Below are positions 35,797-45,992 of a DNA stretch of 64,000 nucleotides, piece by piece. The position numbers and the translations under genes were made by a program. This stretch comes from Rattus norvegicus (lineage: Eukaryota > Chordata > Mammalia > Rodentia > Muridae), in contig NC_086027.1 in the NCBI RefSeq assembly GCF_036323735.1, forward strand, positions 90,652,662-90,716,661. The letters run 5' to 3'. Under the pieces are notes generated by a model. The model had not been told where the DNA came from. It did no database searches and saw only the letters and a list, made by a program, of their open reading frames with translations. Position 1 is the stretch's first letter. Every line of letters starts with the position of its first letter.

Positions 35797-36499
35797 CATT
35801 CCCAGACAGGCTTTTTCTTCTGTGTAAGAATAGGTTTTTCAAGAGTGCTCCATATTCTCACCAAACTCCAAAACAAACACTCTAGTTTTCTTTTGATAAG
35901 TCTAAGAAACCTAAAACTTCCCCAGTTTGGATTTGACTCCTGTGAGCCCCATCTCTATTACCTGAAGCTCCAATTATTTCAGCCAGACACTGAGGTTTGC
36001 CTCAAAGTAAAGGCTGCTGACACACCAGAAGACAAGTGGCAGGACAAAGAGCAGATGTTTTGCCCGGTCACTGACAGTTGATATGAACTAACAGGAAGAG
36101 TTTAGGAATGTTAGTCTGTTTGGCTGTGGAATGTCCCTTCTCAGCTTCTCTGTGGACCTTCTGATAAGACACAAGAGCTATCAATCACAAAATGCTGATA
36201 AACATGTAGTATAAGCCAATCAGCTCATTGTTCTAGAAAGTGCCATTTTCAACTCTGAGATAGGAAACGTAATTGCATTTGGGTTATCCAATGGCTGACC
36301 TCCAAAAGGATAGCCAACAGAGACTAATTCTTGGGTCCCAGATGTTCTGATTTTGTCTTGATTTGGTCCTTCCTAATGCCTAAATGCCTACCTTCTTCCC
36401 TCTATGCTGTTTCTTCAGTATATACAGATAAGTTTCCTTTCTTCATTTTTCTTATGAATGAAACTTTGAAGTCACACTACCTGGGCTAGTCATATGTTC
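35797..36499. other. Unassigned non-coding DNA
   Basis: Nothing recognisable beyond the remainder of a chance frame starting in the TTTG repeat. Confidence 0.4.
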
Positions 36500-36501
36500 T
36501 T

Positions 36502-36549
<48 letters not shown>

Positions 36550-36578
36550 TGTCCTGTATTTCTTTTTTTTTTTTTTTT
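36500..36578. repeat. T24 - (GT)n - T16 compound simple repeat
   Basis: A run of 24 T (36500-36523), thirteen GT units (36524-36550) and a second run of 16 T (36563-36578). Paired T runs of this kind often mark minus-strand retroposon tails, but no element body is recognisable beside them. Confidence 0.95.
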
Positions 36579-36976
36579 CAAATTTTAATAGTAGGTTATT
36601 TTATTTGAGGTAGTAGAAAGTGTCTGTGCCATGGGGACTCAATGAGAAACAGTGGTCCACCTTAAAAATAGATTTTATGAGTATTTTGATTGTTACATAT
36701 AGGAACAGGGTAAGCAACATCATTTAAGAAAAGATAAACCTTTCTACTATCTGTCATATCAATGAGAGTATTTAACAAAAACTCAGTAAAAAAGTTAATC
36801 TAGAGGTTTGCTGTGTTTACTTTGCATGTTAGTTATATAGCAAGGTGTTTTTCAATGTGAGATTTTCATATATGTATAAACTGGATTTTGATAGTAAAGT
36901 CTTTCTCGGGATGATTTTCTTGGAAAAACCTTTCAAATATTGTTTGCTAATATGCTTATATATATATATTTTTTTT

Positions 36977-37685
36977 ATTAACTTGAGTATTTCTTATATA
37001 CATTTCGAGTGTTATTCCCTTTCCCGGTTTCCGGGCAAACATCCCCCTCCCCCCTCCCCTTCCTTATGGGTGTTCCCCTCCCAACCCTCCCCCCATTGCC
37101 GCCCTCCCCCCATAGACTAGTTCACTGGGGGTTCAGTCTTAGCAGGACCCAGGGCTTCCCCTTCCACTGGTGCTCTTACTAGGATATTCATTGCTACCTA
37201 TGGGGTCAGAGTCCAGGGTCAGTCCATGTATAGTCTTTAGGTAGTGGCTTAGTCCCTGGAAGCTCTGATTGCTTGGCATTGTTGTACTTTTGGGGTCTCG
37301 AGCCCCTTCAAGCTCTTCCAGTTCTTTCTCTGATTCCTTCAATAGGGGACCTATTCTCAGTTCAGTGGTTTGCTGCTGGCATTCGCCTCTGTATTTGCTG
37401 TATTCTGGCTGTGTCTCTCAGGAGAGATCTACATCCGGCTCCTGTCGGTCTGCACTTCTTTGCTTCATCCATCTTGTCTAATTGGGTGGCTGTATATATA
37501 TGGGCCACATGTGGGGCAGGCTCTGAATGGGTGTTCCTTCAGTCTCTGTTTTAATATTTGCCTCTCCCTTCCCTGCCAAGGGTATTCTTTTTCCTCATTT
37601 AAAGAAGGAGTGAAGCATTCACATTTTGATCATCCGTTTTGAGTTTCGTTTGTTCTAGGGATCTAGGGTAATTCAAACATTTGGG
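36977..37685 (-). other. L1 3'UTR with G-rich polypurine tract
   Basis: This segment runs from the canonical ORF2 stop to the A-tail. On the minus strand, 37115-37021 is a G-rich tract with many runs of three to six G (for example GGGGGGAGGGTTGGGAGGGG). Such a tract is a conserved feature of mammalian L1 3'UTRs and can fold as a G-quadruplex. AATAAA overlaps the start of the tail (36978-36973). The three truncated L1 copies in the window consist only of this segment. Confidence 0.93.
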
Positions 37686-40600
37686 CTAATAGCCACTTAT
37701 CAATGAGTGCATACCATGTATGTCTTTCTGTGATTGGGTTAGCTCACTCAGGATGATATTTTCCAGTTCCTACCATTTGCCTACGAATTTCATAAACTCG
37801 TTGTTTTTGATAGCTGAGTAATATTCCATTGTGTAGATGTACCACATTTTCTGTATCCATTCCTCTGTTGAAGGGCATCTGGGTTCTTTCCAGTTTCTGG
37901 CTATTATAAATAAGGCTGCGATGAACATAGTGGAGCACGTGTCTCTTTTATATGTTGAGGCATCTTTTGGGTATATGCCCAAGAGAGGTATAGCTGGATC
38001 CTCAGGCAGTTCAATGTCCAATTTTCTGAGGAACCTCCAGACTGATTTCCAGAATGGTTTTACCAGTCTGCAATCCCACCAACAATGGAGGAGTGTTCCT
38101 CTTTCTCCACATCCTCGCCAGCATCTGCTGTCACCTGAGTTTTTGATCTTAGCCATTCTCACTGGTGTGAGGTGAAATCTCAGGGTTGTTTTGATTTGCA
38201 TTTCCCTTATGACTAAAGATGTTGAACATTTCTTTAGGTGTTTCTCGGCCATTCGGCATTCCTCAGCTGTGAATTCTTTGTTTAGCTCTGAACCCCAATT
38301 TTTAATAGGGTTATTTGTTTCCCTGCGGTCTAACTTCTTGAGTTCTTTGTATATTTTGGATATAAGGCCTCTATCTGTTGTAGGATTGGTAAAGATCTTT
38401 TCCCAATCTGTTGGTTGCCGTTTTGTCCTAACCACAGTGTCCTTTGCCTTACAGAAGCTTTGCAGTTTTATGAGATCCCATTTGTCGATTCTTGATCTTA
38501 GAGCATAAGCCATTGGTGTTTTGTTCAGGAAATATTTTCCAGTGCCCATGTGTTCCAGATGCTTCCCTAGTTTTTCTTCTATTAGTTTGAGTGTGTCTGG
38601 TTTGATGTGGAGGTCCTTGATCCACTTGGACTTAAGCTTTGTACAGGGTGATAAGCATGGATCGATCTGCATTCTTCTACATGTTGCCCTCCAGTTGAAC
38701 CAGCACCATTTGCTGAAAATGCTATCTTTTTTCCATTGGATGGTTTTGGCTCCTTTGTCAAAAATCAAGTGACCATAGGTGTGTGGGTTCATTTCTGGGT
38801 CTTCAATTCTATTCCATTGGTCTATCTGTCTGTCTCTGTACCAATACCATGCAGTTTTTATCACTATTGCTCTGTAATACTGCTTGAGTTCAGGGATAGT
38901 GATTCCCCCTGAAGTCCCTTTATTGTTGAGGATAGCTTTAGCTATCCTGGGTTTTTTGTTATTCCAGATGAATTTGCAAATTGTTCTGTCTAACTCTTTG
39001 AAGAATTGGATTGGTATTTTGATGGGGATTGCATTGAATCTGTAGATTGCTTTTGGTAAAATGGCCATTTTTACTATATTAATCCTGCCAATCCATGAGC
39101 ATGGGAGATCTTTCCATCTTCTGAGGTCTTCTTCAATTTCTTTCCTCAGTGTCTTGAAGTTCTTATTGTACAGATCTTTTTACTTGCTTGGTTAAAGTCA
39201 CACCGAGGTACTTTATATTATTTGGGTCTATTATGAAGGGTGTCGTTTCCCTAATTTCTTTCTCGGCTTGTTTCTCTTTTGTATAGAGGAAGGCAACTGA
39301 TTTATTTGAGTTAATTTTATACCCAGCCACTTTGCTGAAGTTGTTTATCAGCTTTAGTAGTTCTCTGGTGGAACTTTTGGGATCACTTAAATATACTATC
39401 ATGTCATCTGCAAATAGTGATATTTTGACCTCTTCTTTTCCGATCTGTATCCCCTTGATCTCCTTTTGTTGTCTGATTGCTCTGGCTAGAACTTCAAGAA
39501 CTATATTGAATAAGTAGGGAGAGAGTGGGCAGCCTTGTCTAGTCCCTGATTTTAGTGGGATTGCTTCAAGTTTCTCTCCATTTAGTTTAATGTTAGCAAC
39601 TGGTTTGCTGTATATGGCTTTTACTATGTTTAGGTATGGGCCTTGAATTCCTATTCTTTCCAGGACTTTTATCATGAAGGGGTGTTGAATTTTGTCAAAT
39701 GCTTTCTCAGCATCTAATGAAATGAGCATGTGGTTTTGTTCTTTCAGTTTGTTTATATAATGGATCACGTTGATGGTTTTCCGTATATTAAACCATCCCT
39801 GCATGCCTGGGATGAAGCCTACTTGATCATGGTGGATGATTGTTTTGATGTGCTCTTGAATTCGGTTTGCCAGAATTTTATTGAGTATTTTTGCGTCGAT
39901 ATTCATAAGGGAAATTGGTCTGAAGTTCTCTTTCTTTGTTGTGTCTTTGTGTGGTTTAGGTATAAGAGTAATTGTGGCTTCGTAGAAGGAATTCGGTAGG
40001 GCTCCATCTGTTTCAATTTTGTGGAATAGTTTGAATAATATTGGTATGAGGTCTTCTATGAAGGTTTGATAGGAATCTGCACTAAACCCATCTGGACCTG
40101 GGCTCTTTTTGGTTGGGAGACCTTTAATGACTGCTTCTATTTCCTTAGGAGTTATGGGGTTGTTTAACTGGTTTATCTGTTCCTGATTTAACTTCGATAC
40201 CTGGTATCTGTCTAGGAAATTGTCCATTTCCTGAAGATTTTCAAATTTTGTTGAATATAGGTTTTTATAGTAAGATCTGATGATTTTTTGAATTTCCTCT
40301 GAATCTGTAGTTATGTCTCCCTTTTCATTTCTGATTTTGTTAATTTGGACGCACTCTCTGTGTCCTCTCGTTAGTCTGGCTAAGGGTTTATCTATCTTGT
40401 TGATTTTCTCAAAGAACCAACTTTTGGTTCTGTTGATTCTTTCTATGGTCCTTTTTGTTTCTACTTGGTTGATTTCAGCTCTGAGTTTGATTATTTCCTG
40501 CCTTCTACTCCTCCTGGGTGTATTTGCTTCTTTTTGTTCTAGAGCTTTTAGGTGTGCTGTCAAGCTGCTGACATATGCTCTTTCCTGTTTCTTTCTGCAG

Positions 40601-41514
40601 GCACTCAGCGCTATGAGTTTTCCTCTTAGCACAGCTTTCATTGTGTCCCATAAGTTTGAGTATGTTGTATCTTCATTTTCATTAAATTCTAAAAAGTTTT
40701 TAATTTCTTTCTTTATTTCTTCCTTGACCAGGTTATCATTGAGTAGAGCATTGTTCAATTTCCACGTATATGTGAGCATTCTTCCCTTATTGTTATTGAA
40801 GACCAGTTTTAGGCCGTGGTGGTCCGATAGCACGCATGGGATTATTTCTATCTTTCTGTACCTGTTGAGGCCCGTTTTTTGACCAATTATATGGTCAATT
40901 TTGGAGAAAGTACCATGAGGAGCTGAGAAGAAGGTATATCCTTTTGCTTTAGGATAGAATGTTCTATAAATATCCGTTAAGTCCATTTGTCTCATGACTT
41001 CTCTTAGTCTGTCTACATCACTGTTTAATTTCTGTTTCCATGATCTGTCCATTGATGAGAGTGGGGTGTTGAAATCTCCCACTATTATTGTGTGAGGTGC
41101 AATGTGTGTTTTGAGCTTTAGTAAGGTTTCTTTTACGTATGTAGGTGCCCTTGTATTTAGGGCATAGATATTTAGGATTGAGAGTTCATCTTGGTGGATT
41201 TTTCCTTTGATGAATATGAAGTGTCCTTCCTTATCTTTTTTGATGACTTTTAGTTGGAAATTGATTTTATTTGATATTAGAATGGCTACTCCAGCTTGCT
41301 TCTTCTGACCATTTGCTTGGAAAGTTGTTTTCCAGCCTTTCACTCTGAGGTAGTGTCTGTCTTTGTCTCTGAGGTGTGTTTCCTGTAGGCAGCAGAATGC
41401 AGGGTCCTTGTTGCGTATCCAGTTTGTTAATCTATGTCTTTTTATTGGGGAGTTGAGGCCATTGATATTGAGAGATATTAAGGAATAGTGATTATTGTTT
41501 CCCTTTATATTCAT
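37686..41514 (-). pseudogene. ORF2: L1 ORF2p: endonuclease / reverse transcriptase, frameshifted and with a premature stop
   Basis: L1 ORF2p nicks genomic DNA and reverse-transcribes L1 RNA at the nick. The first 783 codons are open (41514-39163). The endonuclease residues follow the known set: N16, E45 (LQETH), Y117, D147 and N149 (VGDFN), D207 (KIDH), and S230-D231-H232. The reverse transcriptase has D601 (SLDAEKAFD) and the FADD motif (701-704). A one-base insertion in a five-A run (39177-39181, T on plus) shifts the frame into a stop. The original frame resumes and is open as a 432-codon segment from 39068, with the C-terminal C-x3-C-x7-H-x4-C knuckle (CWRGC...HCWWDC). A TAG at 37772-37770 removes the last 27 residues before the usual stop at 37686. 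I infer loss of function from the frameshift, since it falls after the polymerase domain but before the C-terminal region. Confidence 0.96.
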
Positions 41515-41573
41515 ATTTGGATGTGAGGTTATGTTTGTGTGCTTTCATTCTCTTTGTTTTGTTGCCAAGACGA

Positions 41574-42647
41574 TTAGTTTCTTGCTTCTTCTAGGGTATA
41601 GCTTGCCTCCTTATGTTGGGCTTTACCATTTATTATCCTTTGTAGTGCTGGATTTGTAGAAAGATATTGTGTAAATTTGGTTTTGTCATGGAATATCTTG
41701 GTTTCTCCATCAATGTTAATTGAGAGTTTTGCTGGATACAGTAACCTGGGCTGGCATTTGTGTTCTCTTAGGGTCTGTATAACATCAGTCCAGGATCTTC
41801 TGGCCTTCATAGTTTCTGGCGAGAAGTCTGGTGTGATTCTGATAGGTCTCCCTTTATATGTTACTTGACCTTTTTCCCTTACTGCTTTTAATATTCTTTC
41901 TTTATTTTGTGCGTTTGGTGTTTTGACAATTATGTGACGGGAGGTGTTTCTTTTCTGGTCCAATCTATTTGGAGTTCTGTAGGCTTCTTGTATGTCTATG
42001 GGTATCTCTTTTTTTAGGTTAGGGAAGTTTTCTTCTATGATTTTGTTGAAGATATTTACTGGTCCTTTGAGCTGGGAGTCTTCACTCTCTTCTATACCTA
42101 TTATCCTTAGGTTTGATCTTCTCATTGAGTCCTGGATTTCCTGTATGTTTTGGACCAGTAGCTTTTTCCGCTTTACATTATCTTTGACAGTTGAGTCAAT
42201 GATTTCTATGGAATCTTCTGCTCCTGAGATTCTCTCTTCCATCTCTTGTATTCTGTTGGTGAAGCTTGTATCTACAGCTCCTTGTCTCTTCTTTTGGTTT
42301 TCTATATCCAGGGTTGTTTCCATGTGTTCTTTCTTGATTGCTTCTATTTCCATTTTTAATTCCTTCAACTGTTTGATTGTGTTTTCCTGGAATTCTTTCA
42401 GGGATTTTTGCGATTCCTCTCTGTAGGCTTTTACTTGTTTATTAATGTTTTCCTGTGCTTCCCTAAGTGTGTTCATGTCTTTCTTGAAGTCCTCCAGCAT
42501 CATGATCAAATATGATTTTGAAACTAGATCTTGCTTTTCTGGTGTGTTTGGATATTCCGTGTTTGTTTTGGTGGGAGAATTGGGCTCCGATGATGCCATG
42601 TAGTCTTGGTTTCTGTTGCTTGGGTTCCTGCGCTTGCCTCTCACCAT
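41574..42647 (-). CDS. ORF1: L1 ORF1p: RNA-binding nucleic-acid chaperone, intact
   Basis: The product is 357 residues, within the usual length of murid L1 ORF1p, which coats L1 RNA as a trimer and is needed for retrotransposition. Visible layout: a basic, Ser/Pro/Asn-rich N-terminus (1-45), a long heptad-rich coiled coil (about 46-175) with many E/K/Q residues, an RRM-like domain starting at NLRIIGIEE (179-187) with RHIIVK (238-243), and a C-terminal domain with the conserved REKGQVTYKG (257-266) and ARRSW (282-286). The start follows the GC-rich 5'UTR directly and the stop lies 59 bp before ORF2, the normal bicistronic spacing. I see no frameshift or stop. Whether it is expressed cannot be judged from sequence. 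Confidence 0.96.
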   Translation of the reverse strand: MVRGKRRNPSNRNQDYMASSEPNSPTKTNTEYPNTPEKQDLVSKSYLIMMLEDFKKDMNTLREAQENINKQVKAYREESQKSLKEFQENTIKQLKELKMEIEAIKKEHMETTLDIENQKKRQGAVDTSFTNRIQEMEERISGAEDSIEIIDSTVKDNVKRKKLLVQNIQEIQDSMRRSNLRIIGIEESEDSQLKGPVNIFNKIIEENFPNLKKEIPIDIQEAYRTPNRLDQKRNTSRHIIVKTPNAQNKERILKAVREKGQVTYKGRPIRITPDFSPETMKARRSWTDVIQTLREHKCQPRLLYPAKLSINIDGETKIFHDKTKFTQYLSTNPALQRIINGKAQHKEASYTLEEARN

Positions 42648-43397
42648 CAGATTATCTCTAGTGTTACTTTGTTCTGCTATTTCTGACAGTGGCTAGACTG
42701 TCCTATAAGCCTGTGTGTCAGGAGTGCTGTAGACCTGTTTTCCTCTCTTTCAGTCAGTTATGGGGACAGAGTGTTCTGCTTTCAGGCGTGTAGTTTTTCC
42801 TCTCTACAGGTCTTCAGCTGTTCCTGTGGGCCTGTGTCTTGAGTTCACCAGGCAGCTTTCTTGCAGCAGAAAATTTGGTCTTACCTGTGGTCCTGAGGCT
42901 CAAGTTCGCTCATGGGGTGCTGCCCACGGGCTCTCTGCAGCGGCAGCAATCAGGAAGACCTGTGCCGCCCCTTCCGGGAGCTTCAGTGCACCAGGGTTCC
43001 AGATGGTCTTTGGCTTTTTCCTCTGGCGTCCGAGATGTGTGTGCAGGGAGCAGTCTCTTCTGGTTTCCCAGGCTTGTCTGCCTCTCTGAAGGTTTAGCTC
43101 TCCCTCCCACGGGATTTGGGTGCAGAGAACTGTTTATCCGGTCTGTTTCCTTCAGGTTCTGGCAGTGTCTCAGGCGCAGGGGTCCTGCTGCTCCTGGGCC
43201 CTCCCCCACGGGAGCCCAGAGGCCTTATACAGTTTCCTCTTGGGCCAGGGATGTGGGCAGGGGTGAGCAGTGTTGGTGGTCTCTTCCGCTCTGCAGCCTC
43301 AGGAGTGCCCACCTGACCAGGCGGTTGGGTCTCTCTCTCACCGGGTCTGGGAGCAGAGAGCTGCTGCGGGCCGGGATCCGCGGGTGTGGGACTTCCG
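42648..43397 (-). promoter_or_regulatory. L1 5'UTR / internal promoter, GC-rich
   Basis: This 0.75-kb segment is clearly richer in G+C and CpG than the rest of the window, as expected for the rat L1 5' region, which is known to act as an internal RNA polymerase II promoter. Two internal segments resemble each other at an offset of about 217-231 bp: GATGTG followed by GCAGG at 43033 and 43250, and GCAGAGARCTG at 43122 and 43353. This resembles the tandem monomers of mouse L1 promoters. Long plus-strand frames here (up to 210 codons) are antisense shadows created by low stop density. Confidence 0.85.
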
Positions 43398-43404
43398 CTA
43401 AACC

Positions 43405-43674
43405 CATATGTTCTTATAATAAATCACATTGCCTTAAATCACCACGACTAGAGTCACATTTTTTTTATTAAGATCCAATCCTGACCCTAAGTGGGAATAA
43501 ATGAACACTGATGTTTCCATGGGAAAGAAAGGACTATGAGAGCTTATAGTCTCTGAATATACAGGCTGTGGACTGACTTTAAACTAACTAGGAATCATAT
43601 TCCCCTTAAAAACACATTCTTTAATATTCTATAAGCATAGTTCTCACTCATTTTTCTATTCATAAAACATATTT
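43405..43674. other. L1 flank, unassigned DNA
   Basis: AT-rich sequence resumes abruptly after the L1 5' end. No gene or repeat is recognised. Confidence 0.4.
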
Positions 43675-43800
43675 TTTTACATTCTTAAGCACTGAATTTA
43701 TGCCAGATATAATAGCCTTGGAGATACTATAATGAGATAAAGTGGACACATCCTTGGATCGTGTGGGTCTGACAGAGAGAATCTACAAACAGACAACAAA
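43675..43800 (-). mobile_element. Possible MIR-type repeat remnant
   Basis: 'ATTCTTAAGCACTGAATTTATGCCAGATATAATAGCCTTGGAGATAC' followed by 'AATGAGATAAAGTGGACACATCC' resembles the mammal-wide repeat form 'TTATTGAGCACCTACTATGTGCCAGGCAC...GGAGATACAG...AACAAAACAGACA'. The match is weak but in the right order. Confidence 0.45.
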
Positions 43801-43804
43801 ATGC

Positions 43805-44155
43805 CTGTATCTTATTTCCTAGGGACGCCATGATAAAGTCACCTTAAAAGCAACAGAAAATTATTCAGTCATGATTCTAGAGAGTAGATGTATAAAATCA
43901 AGATTCCAACAAGGACATTTTCCTCTGAACTTTGTCCAAAAAAACCCTTCCTGGAGCCATCTTCTTCCTCCTAGCACCTCTTTTTCTGCATGCCCAAGTG
44001 TTTCCTGTTGTTAGGAGGGTGTCAGCATTGTGTTAAGCCTTATTCTAAATCCAGGATAAGTTCATATTAAGATTATATGTACAAGAGCTCGAATTCTACA
44101 CAAAAACACATTCTGACATCCCAGTGGTTATGAACTTTTGGCTGACACCTCTAGA
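43805..44155 (-). mobile_element. Ancient interspersed repeat, same type as 16985-18060
   Basis: 'CTATTTCCTAGGGACGCCATGATAAAGTCACC' with later 'GATTCTAGAGAGTAGATG', 'AAATCAAGATTCCAACAAGG' and 'AAATCCAGGATAAGTTCATATTAAG...ACATTCTGACATCCCAGTGG' follows the same unnamed mammalian repeat as 16985-18060, in the same direction. The central part is strongly diverged. Confidence 0.45.
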
Positions 44156-44524
44156 ACATCAGATAATATTCAATTAAAAACTGAATGAGACTGTCAAAGG
44201 GGAGTGGCATATGATTTTGTCATGACTAAGAAAAGCCTATGAGGTAGCCCATAGGGAAATGAGTTTTCTCATGTTTAGTATCAAGCTCAGAAGTGTTAAA
44301 CGGCACCCTCTTATTCTCTCAAGCTTCTGTGGGTCAGGAGAGCAAGAATAGGACAGATTCTTTCCCCAGGATTTCAGAATCTAGCTTTGTTTATAAATTA
44401 GCACTTCAGTGCAAATACAATTGTGGGGGATATCCAACTATTTCTAAATTTCACTCAGATCATTGGGAAAAAATAATCCATTCTTTGTAGCAACCCTGAA
44501 ACAAGACATCTGTGTTTGCTAGCT
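44156..44524. other. Unassigned non-coding DNA
   Basis: No gene or repeat is recognised. The 65-codon frame at 44293-44490 has no domain. Confidence 0.4.
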
Positions 44525-44850
44525 GCTTTGGTTTTGAATTTAATTTCTCTTAAATTCATATCCTGATACCCTAAAGCTCCAATTTGAAGCAAAGGGTTTT
44601 TGGAGATAATTCCAGTTTAATGGAATAATAAGAAAGAGATCTACTGTGATATGATTGGTGGTCATGTAAGGAGAGAAACATAGGGTCTCCTTGTGGGAGC
44701 AAAGAAGAAAGGGCACAGGGGAAAGACCATTATCTTCAAATAATGAAGGGAACTCTGACCAGAAACTGTCTATCTGGAATGTGCTCCTTCCAGAGCTGTG
44801 AGAAATCTGCTGTCTTCAGCATGTAGTGTTTATTAAGGCAGTGCACAGAC
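44525..44850 (+). mobile_element. Ancient interspersed repeat, opposite orientation
   Basis: 'CATATCCTGATACCCTAAAGCTCC', 'GCAAAGGGTTTTTGGAGATAATTCC', 'GATTGGTGGTCATGTAAGGAGAGAAACATAG' and 'CAGAGCTGTGAGAAATCTGCTG' match, in order, the reverse complement of the family at 16985-18060 and 43805-44155. The two neighbouring copies thus point towards each other. Confidence 0.45.
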
Positions 44851-45845
44851 ACTAGTGCATGAATTGCTTATAGACTGTGATCTACTCCTTGAGGCTATAT
44901 CCACAATCATTCTGCACTGTGCTCTCAAACACGGCAACAGAGAATCTCTCTTACACTGAATATTTCTCATGAGTGCTTTTTTTTCCATCTAGAAGAGCCC
45001 AAGACCTGTTTGGTTTTTTTTCTTGGTGAGACTAGGACATAAGGATTATATGGGAACTAAACTACATGTGTAAAACGTCACTCTTCATAAAAACACCTGT
45101 GCTGGTTCCACTGAATAACTAGGCTGTGATCCAGAAGCCAAGGTCTTGGATGGTATCTTGGAATAGCGATCAGGAAAAGCTTGCCTATTAAATGCCAATA
45201 AGATTGGTGCCCACAGAACAATCTTATGTTGATAAACAGTTAGAGGGATCATTGTAAGTAGAGTAATAAGAGGCAAAGATGCATACTTGGGAAAAGCAAA
45301 GAAGGCCCCTATGGGAAGAATCTGCCAAGTGACAGCATGATATAAACAGAGGACTTGGTCAGTACTCCCAGGACCCAAAATCAGAGTGACTCTGGACAGG
45401 CAGCAGGAAAGTCATTCTCAGTGTCCTAGAGAATCTAGACTCTGGAAAAAGACAGACCAATAAGAGTATTCAAAAGATATTCAAAAGATTTACTAACTGA
45501 TAAGACAGGGACGCCAGCCTTCATGTTAGAGATTGTCCCCATGTAAGCACTGAAGCCATTGGAGGTAATCCTACCAACTAATCATGTGCAGGAAAATTAT
45601 GGGGAGGCAATAGAGTAATGGCCTTGGGTTCGACAGCCAGATGATTTATCAACCAAACTGCAATAGTTGAAAAGGTGATAAACAGTAGAGCCATATAATA
45701 CAGGATGTTTTGTGCCAAAACAAAGATGGTGGTCATTTCCATCTTTCAGATCTCAATATGTTGACCACTTATCAACAGCAAAGAATATTTAAGGATGTTT
45801 CAATAACATCACTTTCAGATAACTTTTAAAATACTTTGAAAACCG
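44851..45845. other. Unassigned DNA with a 97-codon hydrophobic frame
   Basis: The minus-strand frame 45378-45085 reads a run of hydrophobic residues (for example LPLITLLTMIPLTVY) and is not in any repeat I recognise. The sequence upstream on the same strand also reads partly open in other frames. A decayed processed pseudogene or unrecognised repeat is possible, but I could not identify it. Confidence 0.35.
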
Positions 45846-45847
45846 TT

Positions 45848-45992
45848 TTAGACAAGGCTAACTATGCAGCCCTTGGCTAGTTAGGAACTTGCTGTACAAA
45901 CCAGGTTGAACTTGAACACCGTATGGGCATCCTCTTGCCTTTCCTTCCCATGTGCTGGGATTCCCAGTGTGCTCCACCACACCACCTGCTTT
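45848..45992 (-). mobile_element. B1 SINE, antisense, diverged
   Basis: The plus strand reads 'TTTTAGACAAGGCTAACTATGCAGCCCTTGGCTAG', 'GTACAAACCAGGTTGAACTTGAAC', 'CATGTGCTGGGATTCCCAGTGTG' and 'CTCCACCACACCACCTGC'. This is the reverse complement of a complete B1 (7SL-derived SINE) with about one substitution in five and no clear tail or flanking repeat. Confidence 0.85.

Larger units (their letters stand above)
36969..43397 (-). mobile_element. Near full-length rat-type L1 (LINE-1) retrotransposon
   Basis: The element reads from right to left. It has a GC-rich 5'UTR (43397-42648), ORF1 (42647-41574), a 59-bp spacer, ORF2 (41514 to a canonical stop at 37686-37688, broken twice), a 3'UTR with a G-rich tract (37685-36977) and an A8 tail (36976-36969). 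About 6.4 kb is the expected length for a complete murid L1. Possible, imperfect target-site duplications are ATATGCTTATA (36950-36960) and ATATGTTCTTATA (43406-43418); both sides also share a GCTAA just upstream, so the right edge is uncertain by about 10-20 bp. ORF1 is intact and ORF2 has only two visible lesions, so the copy is young but not autonomous as written. Confidence 0.96.

Noticed and set aside
40313..40882. 189-codon plus-strand frame
   Set aside because: It is the antisense shadow of L1 ORF2; its hydrophobic character comes from reading A-rich coding sequence in reverse.
41992..42426. 144-codon plus-strand frame with hydrophobic residues
   Set aside because: It is the antisense of the L1 ORF1 coiled-coil codons.
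36969..43397. Active, autonomous L1
   Set aside because: ORF2 is frameshifted and carries a premature stop as written. Activity would need these to be sequence errors.
42839..43471. 210-codon plus-strand frame
   Set aside because: It lies antisense to the GC-rich L1 5'UTR, where stops are rare. Other frames there (109 plus, 99 minus codons) are open as well, and there is no domain.
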